DNA of 64,000 nucleotides from positions 4,278,001 through 4,342,000 of the forward strand of contig BCHX01000001.1 in assembly GCA_001599755.1 (NCBI GenBank), read 5' to 3'. Origin of the DNA: Gliomastix tumulicola (lineage: Eukaryota > Ascomycota > Sordariomycetes > Hypocreales > Bionectriaceae). Shown here piece by piece: positions 54,337-64,000 of the stretch. Every line of letters starts with the position of its first letter. The stretch's first letter is position 1. Under the pieces are notes generated by a model that saw nothing but the letters and a program-made list of their open reading frames with translations, was not told the DNA's origin and did not search any database. A program made the translations under genes and the position numbers.

Positions 54337-56727
54337 GGCTCGCTAGGCCGTGGTTTCGGTTATATATGGCGCCGCCGGCGAGGTTGATGGTGGGAGGCCG
54401 AAAGGGGAAAGGTCGCGGGAAGGATTAAGGCCTACAGTCGAGACACACGTGCTCGATTTAGCATATATGGAAATGCGTTAAGAGAGGGCTGTCGTATGCC
54501 CACCAGTCGATGCCGTCGTCGTCGGGTGATATTAATCGCGAAAGGGGGTTGAGTCGTGTGTTTAACCTCGAGAGGTGGGGTTGCACCACCTCAGAGCCCG
54601 GAGAATCTGAACACACGAAATAGCGGGAGCTTAGCAAGGTATCTGGGTATTTACCCCATATTCTGCGACTCGGCTCTCCTGCCCTGACAGCCCTGACAGC
54701 CCTGACCTTGCAACAGAATGGCAAGCACAACCCGAAGGAGCGCCTGCTCCATGCATTCGGGTCCTTCCCAGACCGACAATCTGATACCAAGCCCAGCCCA
54801 ACGCAAGGAAGGAAGCTCTGGACTCCTTCCGTTTTAAACCCCTCTGGGAAGTCTCTTCGCCAGAAAGACGCACCGACCTGTAGGTAAGGTACCTTGCATG
54901 GATGATATAAATACGCTCCCTGCAGAGCCGTGCATACTTACCTTGCCCTGAGGTGTTATTAGTCAGTGAGGTATAGCTGCTGCATGAAATATAAGATCCA
55001 ACTACTGCCGTCTCTGGATGTGGATTTTTCCAGGTCGTGCTCACAGGTTTTTATCCCATCAACTCGCTCTCCTGCGTCCCGGGCTTTCTCCAAGTTACCG
55101 AGGATTTGACCCTGACCAGGCCTGACCAGGGGCTCCTGCCTCGTTCTAAATCGGGACTTGGGGAGGAACGAACTCGGATCATCAACAAAACTCTCACGGT
55201 GACAGGGCAGAAGGCCCCTGGACGACCTCACTCAAAAGGTACTAGCTCTGGCGAGACCGTCCAATAGGCACTGAATGTGCCCTTTTAAGTTGTTTCTCGT
55301 CGCGCGCGCAATGGAGCCAGAAACTGATTATATTAGCATTGGCTTCAGCCCTACCGGTTATTAGTAAGAAATCCAACTGCGCGAACCATCTGTGCCGCAT
55401 TGCCTGACAGCTTCCCACCAATTTTTTTTTGTTCCGCCTCGTTTCCTCCAGAGCCCGAGCACCCTTGGTGATTGGACAAGGGTTCATATCCCCCTTACTC
55501 GTGTTCGTCATTGCTCAATCCTGGCCGGGAGTCAGAGTCGGACCCGACTCGCATGAAAAAACCAGGCCCAGTCTAGCTCCATCTACGGACAAGGCGACGC
55601 GATGAGATGAATCCGGACGCTACCAGCCAACCCATGGCCTTGGCTGCTAGTTAGCTACTTACGTACTAACTAAGGTAGATGAATAACCCGGCCACACTGC
55701 AGCATCTATGTACCTCATGTAGGGGTCCCCGGGGGGCGGAAAAGGCATCCCGCATAGTGCAAGCCACAGAGAGGGATAAGAGGCACTCCTTCAGCAGTGC
55801 CCGATCCCTGATCCGGTCACCTCTTCACCGTACCGACATCTTCTGCACTCCCCGTCGAGCTTGAGGACTCCAGAGTAACCTATTTCTGCTCGGGGCAACT
55901 CCAGGCCCCCTGTACGGGATAGACAACTCGGCTTGATTGGGTCCTGTGACTGCTGCCCTGCCGCCACCATGACGCTCCTTGACGTTGAGCAGGTTTGGCT
56001 TGGTTGGTTCGCATGGGTCAGCCCTACTGCAAACGACACTCCATCTCAAGCCTATCAGATTATTGAAATCCCCCGCCCACCCAGCTTCCCTCGCTTAGCC
56101 GAGAAGTGTAAAATCAGAAGGATTGGTACACGCGGAACAGTGGGCGGGTATGAGTGACAAGGCAATCAAGCACATGGATGTCAGTGACTCTAATTTTGGA
56201 CACAAGCGGGCGTGCGGGCTGGCCTGCCTGGACAAGGTCGCCGCCCATGGAAGGGACATGGGTTGCTTTTCCCCCCCTGATGCTTCTTGTATTCGACGAC
56301 AGGTCTGGTTATTGGTTCGCTGGAAGCAGCTGGCGGGCGACCACTTCATCCCACGCGGGCTGTCAAGATGCCTTCAGCTTATCACACTGACGCAAGGTCG
56401 TAACGTTGTCGATCGACGATACTTAGAGGTGACTATACCTAGCGAGCACAGAGCACCCATACCCCAACCACGGTATCCCTCTGTTCTCCTAACTCCGCCC
56501 ATCTCCTCCTTCCTGGTCCAGAAGCGTCCCTACCCAAAGCACACGCACACAATAGTATATACTGTGTGTAGGTGCCTAAGACTTCAGCGGGACGCGAGAG
56601 GGGGGAGCCAACATGTATCTGGAGACGCTCTCCCTCACCGTTGGTTCCAGACACACACGACATTAGTCACCCCTACTTCTTCTCGCCCTCCTTCTCGTCG
56701 ACAAAGACACTGTCGACGTCCAGGCCC
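54337..56727. other. Divergent intergenic region between HeLo gene and Zn(II)2Cys6 factor
   Basis: 2.4 kb separate two divergent start codons, longer than most promoters in this window. Open frames are short and uninformative. A 9-bp repeat (CCCTGACAG) is present in about three tandem copies at 54682-54708, and a related CCTGACCAGG duplication lies at about 55110-55130. Both promoters are presumably here. Confidence 0.5.
54682..54708. repeat. Tandem 9-bp repeat, three copies of CCCTGACAG (last imperfect)
   Basis: Short direct repeat in the non-coding region upstream of the HeLo gene start. Function unknown; it could be a slippage product or a clustered binding site. Confidence 0.7.
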
Positions 56728-58775
56728 ATGGCTGAGAAGCTCCGCGAGCCCATCCCGACTGCGTGCCTGCCATGTGTACGTAAAGTCCCTTGTGTTAACG
56801 TTACCAGCCCTTACCTGACGTGCAAGCCACCATGGACCCGGATCTTGGGGTTCCGGTCGATCTTTGGGCACACACTCGTAAGGGCTGCGGCTGACTTTTA
56901 GATGCTGACTGATGACGGCCCGAACTCGAACAGCGTACGAAACACCTCAAATGCGACGGCGCACGGCCCTGCAAGCGCTGCGTCGACTCCGGCTCGGACT
57001 GTGCGTATGTGCGCTCCCGCCGCGGCTACAGAGGGCCGCGCCGGGCCAGCTCCAAGAACCCTAACAAGCACCTGGCCGTGTCGCCCTCGGAGGCGGGCAG
57101 CTCTGACCAGGTGTCCCTCGCGTCGTCGAGCTACTTCCCCGCGAGCGTCGGCAGCACGCGCGGCAACTCGCCCGAGGGCTCGACGCCGTCGGACAGGAAG
57201 ACGTCGGCCTCGCCCGGCACGCAGCTGTACGCGCTCGCACCGTCGAGCAGCAACGAAATCATCTTCGGCCCCGAAGCGAACACGGCGGCGGCGGCGGCGT
57301 CGTCATCCCGGCGGGGGGCTCTCCCGTCGCTGGCGGAGCGATGCCTCGACGCTTTCTATCAGTTCTTCCACGGCGCCCACCCTTTCGTGGTGTCGAGGCA
57401 CTTCCTCCATCACGTCTCCCCTTCTGGACGAATAGAGCCGCTCATGGCTGCTATGCGCTGGGTCGGGTCCCTCTACATCGACATCGGCCCAACCAGGCAG
57501 AGCCTGCTCGAAGAGGCATGTCACAGGGTGTACAGTTCGTCCAGCCCAAGGGATGTGTTCCTCCTGCAGGCCATGATGGTCCTTCTCGTTGGCCTGGACG
57601 GGACTCGCGAGCACGACAAGGCGAGAGAGACGCTGCTGGACGCAGAGAAACTGGCCATAGAACTGGCCATCAACACACGACCCTTCGCCCTGTTACACGG
57701 CCAAGGGACCCCGGTGCTGGAAGAGAGCCTCCGCAGGACGTGGTGGGAGCTCTTCATCATCGACGGCATGTACGCCAGTGTCCACCGGCTGACAGACTTT
57801 GCCCTGTTCGACGTGCCGACCGATGTTGCCCTCCCGTGCGAAGAGCAGGAGTTTCTATCAGGAGAGATCCCGCCGCCGCGATACCCCGACGAGTTAGACG
57901 AGCGCCACTTCACCGACGACGACCGCGAGTTCTCCTCCTTTTCGTACCGCATACTGTCGGCGCGCAACCTCGGCCAGTACCTCCGGACACCATCCATAAC
58001 CGACGCCAGTGAGCAGGAGATTTCCAAGCTGGAAGGGCTGCTCACCGACTGGCGTCTGAACCTGCCGGCGTCGAAGCGATCGGCCATCAACAGCCACGGC
58101 GAAGTCGACGAGATGATGTTCCAGGCGTTCATGATGAACTACGGGGCGTCGCTCCTCATCCACAAGCCCCTCTCCCAGCTCGACACCTCGCAGTCGAAAA
58201 ACATCACGGCCTGTGCCCCCTACAGGGAAGTAGCCTCTGGCCGAGCCCTGAACGCCCATACCCGCCACGCGATTGCCTCGGCCACCGACATCTCCAACCT
58301 CATCACGCACCGCGTGCCGATCCTCTCCCACACGCACTTCTTCACATGCGTCATCGCGGGGTCGTCGACGGTCCATCTGGCCAAGTGGGCGCTCTGCTTC
58401 GTGCAGTACGACGACGACGATCTCAGACGGCAGCTTCGACTCAATATCGGCGCCCTCGACGAGTTCTCCACCGTCTGGTCGGCCGCGGGCGCGGTGAAGG
58501 AGCAGGTGCAGCAGGCTGCCAGAGAGCTGTACCAAGCCAAGAAGGCGGCCCAGGCCACGCCCCAGTTCTGGATGGGCTTCTCGAGCGAGCAGGTGAGCGG
58601 GTTTGTGGCTGGCGACGAGTGGGTTCTTGGGGAGGTTGAGGGAGGCCACGGCCATGAGCAGGGACAGCCTGGTCCGTCGAGCCAGTACGAGTACGAGAGC
58701 GAGCAGCAGGATGACAGTGCCAGCCAGAGCGGCGCTCCGGGAGGGCCTGCCGACCATGACGAAGGCCAGGGCTGA
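56728..58775 (+). CDS. Zn(II)2Cys6 transcription factor with fungal-specific middle homology region
   Basis: A 629-aa protein from two exons, 56728-56775 and 56934-58775 (158-bp intron, GTACGT..CAG, phase 0). The zinc cluster is ACLPC / RTKHLKCDGARPCKRC / VDSGSDC: Cys at residues 13, 16, 23, 29, 32 and 39, i.e. the C-x2-C-x6-C-x5-C-x2-C-x6-C pattern, split by the intron right after Cys16. A basic RSRRGYRGPRR linker and a Ser-rich stretch follow. The fungal_trans region runs from about residue 130 (LDAFYQFFHGAHPFVV) through LRRTWWELFIIDGMYASVHRLTDF. The C-terminus is Gln/Ser/Glu-rich. It is a DNA-binding nuclear regulator; its targets are unknown. It is divergent from the HeLo gene across 2.4 kb. 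Confidence 0.92.
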
Positions 58776-59884
58776 AGACAACTAGAATGACTTCATGAGG
58801 AGACGCAGGCTATGCGATCCGAAACTTCCCACGAAGATATGAACAATGACAACTAAATTCAACTATAACCAGCGTATCCTTTCCCTCCTGTGCCTCCTTG
58901 CCCCTAAGCCACTACCACAGTAAAGTCATCGGTGCTGTGGCAATCAGATGCGTACTCCAACAATAAATATTCTGGGAATGTTTTGTAGCATTCATTCAAT
59001 TTGCTCAATGAGGCTTCATCGGTACTAACTGTCGAGTCGATGGGGTTTCAAATTACTATAGGTAACATGAACAAGGGGCCCGAATTCGGTAGCAACGTAT
59101 CAAAGAACCGACGTCAAATTCGATTGCCGAGGCTCCAACGTCACCGAGGTACTTCATTTCAATCCGACATCCCACTCACGCCACATTAAGGTACCTGCTC
59201 TTTCCTTCATCGCCTCAACCTCACGGCCAAATTTCGCCAATTATTATTAGGGCTCGCCTACTATTGAACCACCAGCCTCTGCTAAATACTAAGTACTTCC
59301 CACGAAATGCCCCCGATCTTGAGCAAGGTACCTCACCCTAGGTACTACTAGTACTTATACACATTGGAAAGGTACTTCCGCAAGTATTAGACCAAGTAAA
59401 TCACATCATCTCAGCCCCAATAACCCGGCCAATAACGCTGCAACCGCAAAAAAACACCCATATAAAGATTTAAGGCCTAGGGCCATACGCCCGGGGCCTC
59501 AATTTCTCCCTCCTCGATCCGGCTCTCTATATGATCCCAATCCTATGGCCCAAAATCATCATCGGGTGTATTGCGCAACGCCCCCGCAGAGGCCCGAGGC
59601 TCCTCTGAGCCGTGTAACGGGCCTCTCACCGTCGCTGTTTCATTTAAGATACGTGAGGAGGAAAGCTTCGTGATATAGTACTAGTAGCTGAGGGCCAGAA
59701 ATACTGGAAAATACACAATGTGGTTTGGAAGTGCCTTTCCTACAATAGTAAGAACCTGGGGAGAGGTGCCACGCTAGGCATATTTGGGTTTTATGGGGCA
59801 TTTCATGGGTACTAGTATTTAGCAGAGGCTGGTGGGTGAACAGGCGATCCCTATCATTACTTCGAACTCGACTCATCCCTCACA
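58776..59884. other. Intergenic region with clustered AGGTAC motifs
   Basis: 1.1 kb between two plus-strand genes, more AT-rich than the neighbouring coding DNA. AAGGTAC-type hexamers/heptamers cluster at 59188, 59325 and 59369, with TAGGTAC at about 59339. It also holds the promoter of the dephospho-CoA kinase gene. No ORF supported. Confidence 0.5.
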
Positions 59885-60706
59885 ATGCTCCTCATCGGCC
59901 TGACAGGCTCCATCGCGACGGGGAAATCCACCGTCTCCTCGCTGCTCGCGGCGCCGCCGTACTCCCTGCCCATCATCGACGCCGACGTCCTCGCGCGCAA
60001 GGTCGTCGAGCCGGGCACGCGCGGCTACAAGGCCATCGTCGCGCACTTTGGCCCGACGACGCCCGACCTCCTGCTGCCCGCGACCGGGCCCGGCCAGACC
60101 GAGGACCAGCGTCCGCTGAACCGGCCCGCGCTGGGCAAGAGGGTCTTTGGCGACTCGGACGAGAGGCGGGCCGACAGGGCGGTGCTCAACGGCATCGTGC
60201 ACCCGGCCGTGCGCGCCGAGATGTTCAAGGCGGTGGTCGGGTGCTACCTGCGCGGGCACTGGGCCGTCGTGCTGGACATCCCCTTACTGTTCGAGAGCAG
60301 CCTCGACCGGTTCTGCGGCGCCGTCGTCGTGGTCGCCGTCGCGGACCCCGCGGTGCAGATGAGGCGGCTGATGGAGCGGGATGCCCACCTGTCGGCCGAG
60401 GACGCGGAGAACAGGGTGCGCAGCCAGACGGACGTGCGCGTCAAGGCGAGGCGGGCGGAGGCCAGGGGTGGTCAGGGAAAGGGAATCGTGCTGCTGAATG
60501 ACGGGACGAGGGACGAGCTGGCGCTGCAGGTCGGGGAGGCGGTGCGGGTGCTGAGGGGGGGCCATCCGACGTGGTGGTCGTGGGCGCTGCTGGCTTGCCC
60601 TCCGTTGGCGGCTGTTGTTGCGGCGTGGCGGTACTGGGAGAATGGGAGGATCAACAGGCGGTGGGAGGAGGAGCAGAAGAGTGCCGCCGTCAAGGGGAAG
60701 CTGTGA
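59885..60706 (+). CDS. CAB5: Dephospho-CoA kinase (last step of CoA biosynthesis)
   Basis: A 273-aa single-exon protein. The P-loop GSIATGKST is at residues about 8-16. The CoaE signature continues with IDADVLARKVVEPG (dephospho-CoA site), NGIVHPAVRAEM, DIPLLFES and the lid residues RDAHLSAEDAENRVRSQ. It phosphorylates the 3'-hydroxyl of dephospho-CoA using ATP to give CoA. The C-terminus has a hydrophobic segment WWSWALLACPPLAAVVAAWRY (about residues 235-255) followed by a basic/acidic tail, which suggests a tail anchor in a membrane. Yeast Cab5 is associated with the ER or mitochondrial outer surface. The start MLLIGLTGS is the family start. Convergent with the next gene, 121 bp apart. Confidence 0.95.
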   Translation: MLLIGLTGSIATGKSTVSSLLAAPPYSLPIIDADVLARKVVEPGTRGYKAIVAHFGPTTPDLLLPATGPGQTEDQRPLNRPALGKRVFGDSDERRADRAVLNGIVHPAVRAEMFKAVVGCYLRGHWAVVLDIPLLFESSLDRFCGAVVVVAVADPAVQMRRLMERDAHLSAEDAENRVRSQTDVRVKARRAEARGGQGKGIVLLNDGTRDELALQVGEAVRVLRGGHPTWWSWALLACPPLAAVVAAWRYWENGRINRRWEEEQKSAAVKGKL

Positions 60707-60720
60707 GAATAGGAGGACGT

Positions 60721-60736
60721 TTTTTTTTTTTTTTTC
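60721..60736. repeat. T-rich tract between convergent genes
   Basis: A run of about 16 T lies just after the CAB5 stop codon, between two convergent genes. It could serve as a U-rich element in the CAB5 3' UTR. Confidence 0.7.
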
Positions 60737-60827
60737 TATTTTTCTGTTTTTGCTCTACGAGGCTTCTGATCTGCCTAGATAGCAATCGAGACGCCGTACG
60801 TAATGATATTCACGACGAACCTCTCTC

Positions 60828-61409
60828 TCAAGCCTGCGTCTCCCCCCTCAACCACCCCCTCAGCTCCTCCGCATACGCCTCCCCCATGCCCCAGTCCTCC
60901 ACCGCCTCCTCGATCCCGGCCTCCATCCTCTTCACGTACTCCTCCCGCGGCACCGACGCCGCGACCCGCACGTCGTCCACGTACACCAGCGCCGTGACCT
61001 TTTGCTCGTCGGGCACGTCCCGCCCCATCTCGTCCCCGACGCGCAGCAGGTCGATCTTGTACTTCTTGTACGCGTGCGGCACGCCCTCGTACCCGTCCAG
61101 CGCGGCCTCGTCGTCGGGCGGGAGCAGGTACAGCAGGCCGTAGACCTCACTCTGCTGAGAAGAAGAATCGCCGTCGTCTTCCTCGTCTTCCTCAGAGCGG
61201 ACAATGTTGGCGTAGCCGCGCTCGTTGATGATCCAGCGCCAGCCGGCGAGGTAGCCCAGGCCGACGGGCACCGACGACGGGCACCGGCGGAGCATCTGCT
61301 CGGTCGAGAGGTTGGAGCCGTAGGCGAAGTAGATGACCTCGTGGCGGTCCTCGTCCATGAGCGTGGCCGTGCTGTCCTGGGACGGCTGGCTGTCGCCCTG
61401 GGAGCTCAT
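60828..61409 (-). CDS. Gamma-glutamylcyclotransferase-like protein
   Basis: A 193-aa single-exon protein if translation starts at MSSQGDSQPS (61409). The gamma-glutamylcyclotransferase fold signature YFAYGSNLS is at residues about 27-35 (YGSN at 30-33), and the expected catalytic Glu is in LDGYEGVPHAY (E108). An acidic SEEDEEDDGDSSS loop is inserted between. The reaction in this family is release of 5-oxoproline from gamma-glutamyl peptides such as glutathione-derived dipeptides. The same frame has an ATG further upstream at 61601, which would add 64 residues: a hydrophobic, arginine-spotted segment (MISSISSLARALPALLLLLP) and a poly-Pro run. That longer form could be targeted to mitochondria or the secretory pathway. 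The short form is preferred because the fold begins soon after it. Confidence 0.85.
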   Translation of the reverse strand: MSSQGDSQPSQDSTATLMDEDRHEVIYFAYGSNLSTEQMLRRCPSSVPVGLGYLAGWRWIINERGYANIVRSEEDEEDDGDSSSQQSEVYGLLYLLPPDDEAALDGYEGVPHAYKKYKIDLLRVGDEMGRDVPDEQKVTALVYVDDVRVAASVPREEYVKRMEAGIEEAVEDWGMGEAYAEELRGWLRGETQA

Positions 61410-62474
61410 GGCTACGGGTGGTGGTGGTGGTGGTGGTGGTGATGCTGCCTCGACAGATGTGCAGTAGAGAGTATGTGTGAGCAGTGTGGCAGCTGCAGTG
61501 CGGAACGGTCTGAGTGGTTGAGAGAGGGAAGGGAGAAGGAGGAGCAGGGCCGGAAGGGCTCGAGCTAGGGATGATATGCTGCTAATCATGAGCACTAACA
61601 TATATTCCGTTTGTCACGCTCAAATAATCTCGTCTATCGCTTAAGGTAGTACTACTGATGACAGAGGCATCGCATAAAACTAAAATCCCCCGGGGGGAGG
61701 AGGGGGCGAAAATCCAGGGTGCATTGTGCCTTTTTTTGTTTTTGTTGTCCATGTTTGTCCACTTTCACACGAGGTTGGGAAGGAACCAGTATGGCCTCCG
61801 ACATGTATCTAACCTACAATATTTGAGTGGGAAAATACACCTTGCCATCACGGACGGGATATGTTAGCGAGGTACCTTACAGCCAAAAGGAGCCCAGTCA
61901 GCGAGGAACATGTGCAAGTCGTGGCGGTGTGCAAAGTGGAATAAAAATGATACCCGAGTAGGAAAAGCGAAACAAGGCGGCCATGCAAGGCAACCGGCCA
62001 CGATGGCATCATGCATTCCTTATGCATGCAGTCACTGCTTCCCCGCCTGTCATTAGCAGATCATCAGTCACTCAGGTCGAGATGGGAGGCGCGGGTAAAA
62101 AGTAGAAATAGTCCCCACCCCCTGTCGTCCAGGCATCACTCAAGGCTCTGCGTCAGACATCCATGCCCGTCTCGCACTTGATTTCTATGTGACTCGCATT
62201 TCTTGGCTCGTCTAGTCATGATATGATATTGAGATATTACAGTGTATGTCTTTCCCTTCTTTCATGTCCTCGTCTTGTCGCTCTTCGTCCCTCTCTTCGT
62301 CCCCAGTGTATCCATTCCCTTGTCACATTCTATCATCCAACTCCTATGTAATGAATGACAGTAGTTATGAGGGGTAAAAAAAAAAGTATCAGAGCTCGCG
62401 CGCAATGGTCAAATCATTCTCATAAGTCGTTCATCTCCTTGCCCCCTTGCAGGCCGGCCTCCTTCGCCGCGCAC
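61410..62474. other. Intergenic region between cyclotransferase gene and STE11
   Basis: 1.1 kb with the cyclotransferase promoter (and possible N-terminal extension up to 61601) and the STE11 3' UTR, which is presumably 62.0-62.47 kb. Nothing else supported. Confidence 0.5.
61417..61440. repeat. GGT/ACC trinucleotide repeat (eight units)
   Basis: Eight GGT on the plus strand, directly upstream of the shorter start codon of the cyclotransferase gene. In the longer frame it encodes the poly-Pro run; otherwise it lies in the 5' leader. Confidence 0.9.
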
Positions 62475-64000
62475 TTATGTCGTCGGCATCAGGAAAGGGC
62501 TGAGCATCAGCTCGTCCGCGCTCGGCCGACGGTTATGATCAAGCTCAAACGTCTGCTCCAGGAACGCCTTGGCCTCGTCGCTAGCCGTCTCAGGCACCGT
62601 CGGCGACGCACGGCCGCCGCCGATCTTGAAGATGGCCTGCAGCTGGCTGCAGTCCGGGAACGGGTGCGTACCCGTCATCATCTCCACCACCAGGCAGCCC
62701 AGCGACCAGATATCTGCCTTGCGCGTGTACGACGTCTGCTTGACCACCTCGGGCGCCATCCAGAACACGGAGCCCTGCAGCGACGGGCGGTGCTTGTTGT
62801 TGTTGGCGCCGCTCAGAATGTTGGAGGCCTCGAGCTTCTTCGAGATGCCGAAATCGGAAATCTTGATGGTGCCCTTGTTGTCGACGAGGATGTTGGCACC
62901 CTTGATGTCACGGTGGATGATGTCCCGGTTGTGCAGGTAGGATAGACCAATCAGGATCTGGCGCACGAAACTCCTCACCAGAGGTTCGGGCAGAGCACCG
63001 TACGAGTTCAGCATCGTCTGGACCGAGCCACCAGGGACGTATTCCAGGAAAATGTTGAGGTAGTCTGCCGAAGAACTGCAGCCGAGGTACTGCACAATGT
63101 TGGGGTGTCGTAGGTCGCGGAGCAGGCTGATCTCGCGCTTGAGCGCCTCAATCATGCTCTTCTTTCGCGTGTCGTTTTGGCTGTTGGCTCCTGGCGCTGG
63201 GGCCTCGACCTGCTTCACGGCAAGCAGCTCTCCTGTTACAGCGTGCAGCGCAAGGTAGACGCTGCCGAAGGAACCTTGTCCGATGAGCGCACCCTTCATC
63301 CACTTGTTGTCATCCCACGACTCGCCAGACAGGAAGCTCTGCAGCTCCTCGTCTGCGTCATCTCCATCACCTGACAGGGCTTGCTTGATTTCCTGGAACG
63401 AGCCAGAGTTTGTCGAGGCTCCGTCGCCCTCGAAGAAACTGGTCATCGTGGTGTTGCCTTCGGGATCCGTCACGCTCACCGGCGCATCTGAGTTGCTCTC
63501 GGTAAATGAGACATAGGACTTGCGGTCAGGCTCGATGGACGACTCTTCCTGTAGCGTGTCGAGCATAGACGAAGAGATCGAATCTCGGTTGAACATCGAA
63601 GGGAGGCGGCTATCCCGCGAATGAACCTTGGCAAGCTGGTTCCCGCCATGGAGCCAAGAGTCCGCGATGGTAGGGATGGGAGGCGCCTCTGTGATGCTGG
63701 ATGCGAAGCTGAGGTTGCTGGCAACACTGAGTCGACTGTTGATCCTGCTCAGCCGGGTCGACCGCCTCATAGACAGTCGAGCCGTTCGATCAATGTCTTC
63801 TCTTGTGTGGTCCGGGAAGTAGGACGTCAAATCGGAGGCGATCAGCTCACTAGGCGGTCTCAGCCCACCAAATTGACGCAGTCCTGTCATCCGTCGCTGT
63901 GCCATGCGCGAGTCACTCGAAGGGGGTCTCTCCAGGTCCCTGGCGGTGTTCATGACGTTCTGCTCACGATCCTGGTACGAGAGCGGCGACAGCGGCTGCT
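62475..64000 (-). CDS. STE11: MAPKK kinase Ste11 (C-terminal part; 5' end outside window)
   Basis: The reading frame is open to the window edge (64000), so this is the 3' part of a longer gene; about 508 codons are visible. The frame continues upstream of the first visible Met (63953) with LSYQDREQNV, so that Met is not the start. The kinase domain occupies the C-terminal two thirds: GQGSFGSVYLA glycine loop, LAVKQVE lysine, HRDIKGANILV catalytic loop, DFGISKK, and SVFWMAPEVV. It ends LSPFLMPTT. A Ser-rich regulatory region precedes it. Ste11 orthologues (N. crassa NRC-1, Magnaporthe Mst11) drive the pheromone/filamentation MAPK cascade by phosphorylating Ste7-type MAPKKs. The expected SAM and Ras-association domains would lie beyond the edge. 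Confidence 0.95.
   Translation of the reverse strand, partial: QPLSPLSYQDREQNVMNTARDLERPPSSDSRMAQRRMTGLRQFGGLRPPSELIASDLTSYFPDHTREDIDRTARLSMRRSTRLSRINSRLSVASNLSFASSITEAPPIPTIADSWLHGGNQLAKVHSRDSRLPSMFNRDSISSSMLDTLQEESSIEPDRKSYVSFTESNSDAPVSVTDPEGNTTMTSFFEGDGASTNSGSFQEIKQALSGDGDDADEELQSFLSGESWDDNKWMKGALIGQGSFGSVYLALHAVTGELLAVKQVEAPAPGANSQNDTRKKSMIEALKREISLLRDLRHPNIVQYLGCSSSADYLNIFLEYVPGGSVQTMLNSYGALPEPLVRSFVRQILIGLSYLHNRDIIHRDIKGANILVDNKGTIKISDFGISKKLEASNILSGANNNKHRPSLQGSVFWMAPEVVKQTSYTRKADIWSLGCLVVEMMTGTHPFPDCSQLQAIFKIGGGRASPTVPETASDEAKAFLEQTFELDHNRRPSADELMLSPFLMPTT

Noticed and set aside
57894..58781. 295-codon minus-strand frame
   Set aside because: Antisense of the Zn(II)2Cys6 factor exon 2.
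1..64000. Transposons, CRISPR arrays, tRNA or rRNA genes
   Set aside because: No long terminal or inverted repeats, transposase or reverse transcriptase motifs, spaced direct-repeat arrays or convincing tRNA B-box/arm structures were found by eye. A covariance-model scan would be needed to exclude tRNAs fully.

Overview
The window is nuclear DNA of a filamentous ascomycete (Pezizomycotina, most likely a Sordariomycete). The evidence is compact genes with short GT..AG introns (mostly 60-110 bp, often close to the start codon), balanced base composition, one-gene transcripts on both strands and typical fungal families: a Zn(II)2Cys6 factor, a HeLo-domain protein, a fungal INSIG, a DUF1749 esterase and a STE11 MAPKKK. 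No mobile element, CRISPR array, rRNA or tRNA could be supported. The species cannot be named from the sequence alone.

Layout. 1-6.5 kb holds no supportable gene. 6.5-14 kb (minus strand) has a Ycf1-type vacuolar ABCC transporter and a SidJ-like DUF1749 hydrolase, the latter divergent from TTI1 (14.3-17.6 kb, plus). 18.4-20.2 kb is a multi-TM membrane protein with an unresolved 5' end, convergent with a Npy1/NudC-type NADH pyrophosphatase (20.5-21.8 kb, minus). 22.6-31.9 kb is a run of plus-strand genes: a PQ-loop vacuolar transporter with a 23-nt microexon, TIM23, and two unrecognised but well-structured fungal proteins. 33.0-35.3 kb encodes an unrecognised charged protein with nine WG dipeptides in its last exon. 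36.4-38.0 kb is a double-RING plus LON-domain protein (minus). 38-41 kb is gene-poor. Then come a small unknown protein (41.2-41.7 kb, plus), an INSIG protein (42.5-43.7 kb, minus), MAK11 (46.1-47.7 kb, minus) and an Ark/Prk/NAK-family kinase (48.1-51.3 kb, minus). 52.3-54.3 kb encodes a HeLo domain joined to a kinase-like domain that lacks the catalytic motifs. A divergent Zn(II)2Cys6 factor follows (56.7-58.8 kb, plus). The right end has dephospho-CoA kinase (plus) convergent with a gamma-glutamylcyclotransferase-like gene (minus), and the 3' part of STE11 (minus), which runs off the window.

Most genes are single-copy housekeeping functions (mitochondrial import, ribosome biogenesis, PIKK assembly, CoA synthesis, NADH turnover, sterol regulation, MAPK signalling), so the window is mainly core genome and not a biosynthetic cluster. 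The two loci most likely to hold less-described biology are the HeLo-pseudokinase at 52.3-54.3 kb, whose architecture resembles cell-death effectors such as MLKL, and the WG-repeat protein at 33.0-35.3 kb, whose tail resembles Argonaute-binding GW platforms. Both functional ideas are inference. Exon boundaries were set by hand from splice-site consensus and reading-frame continuity.
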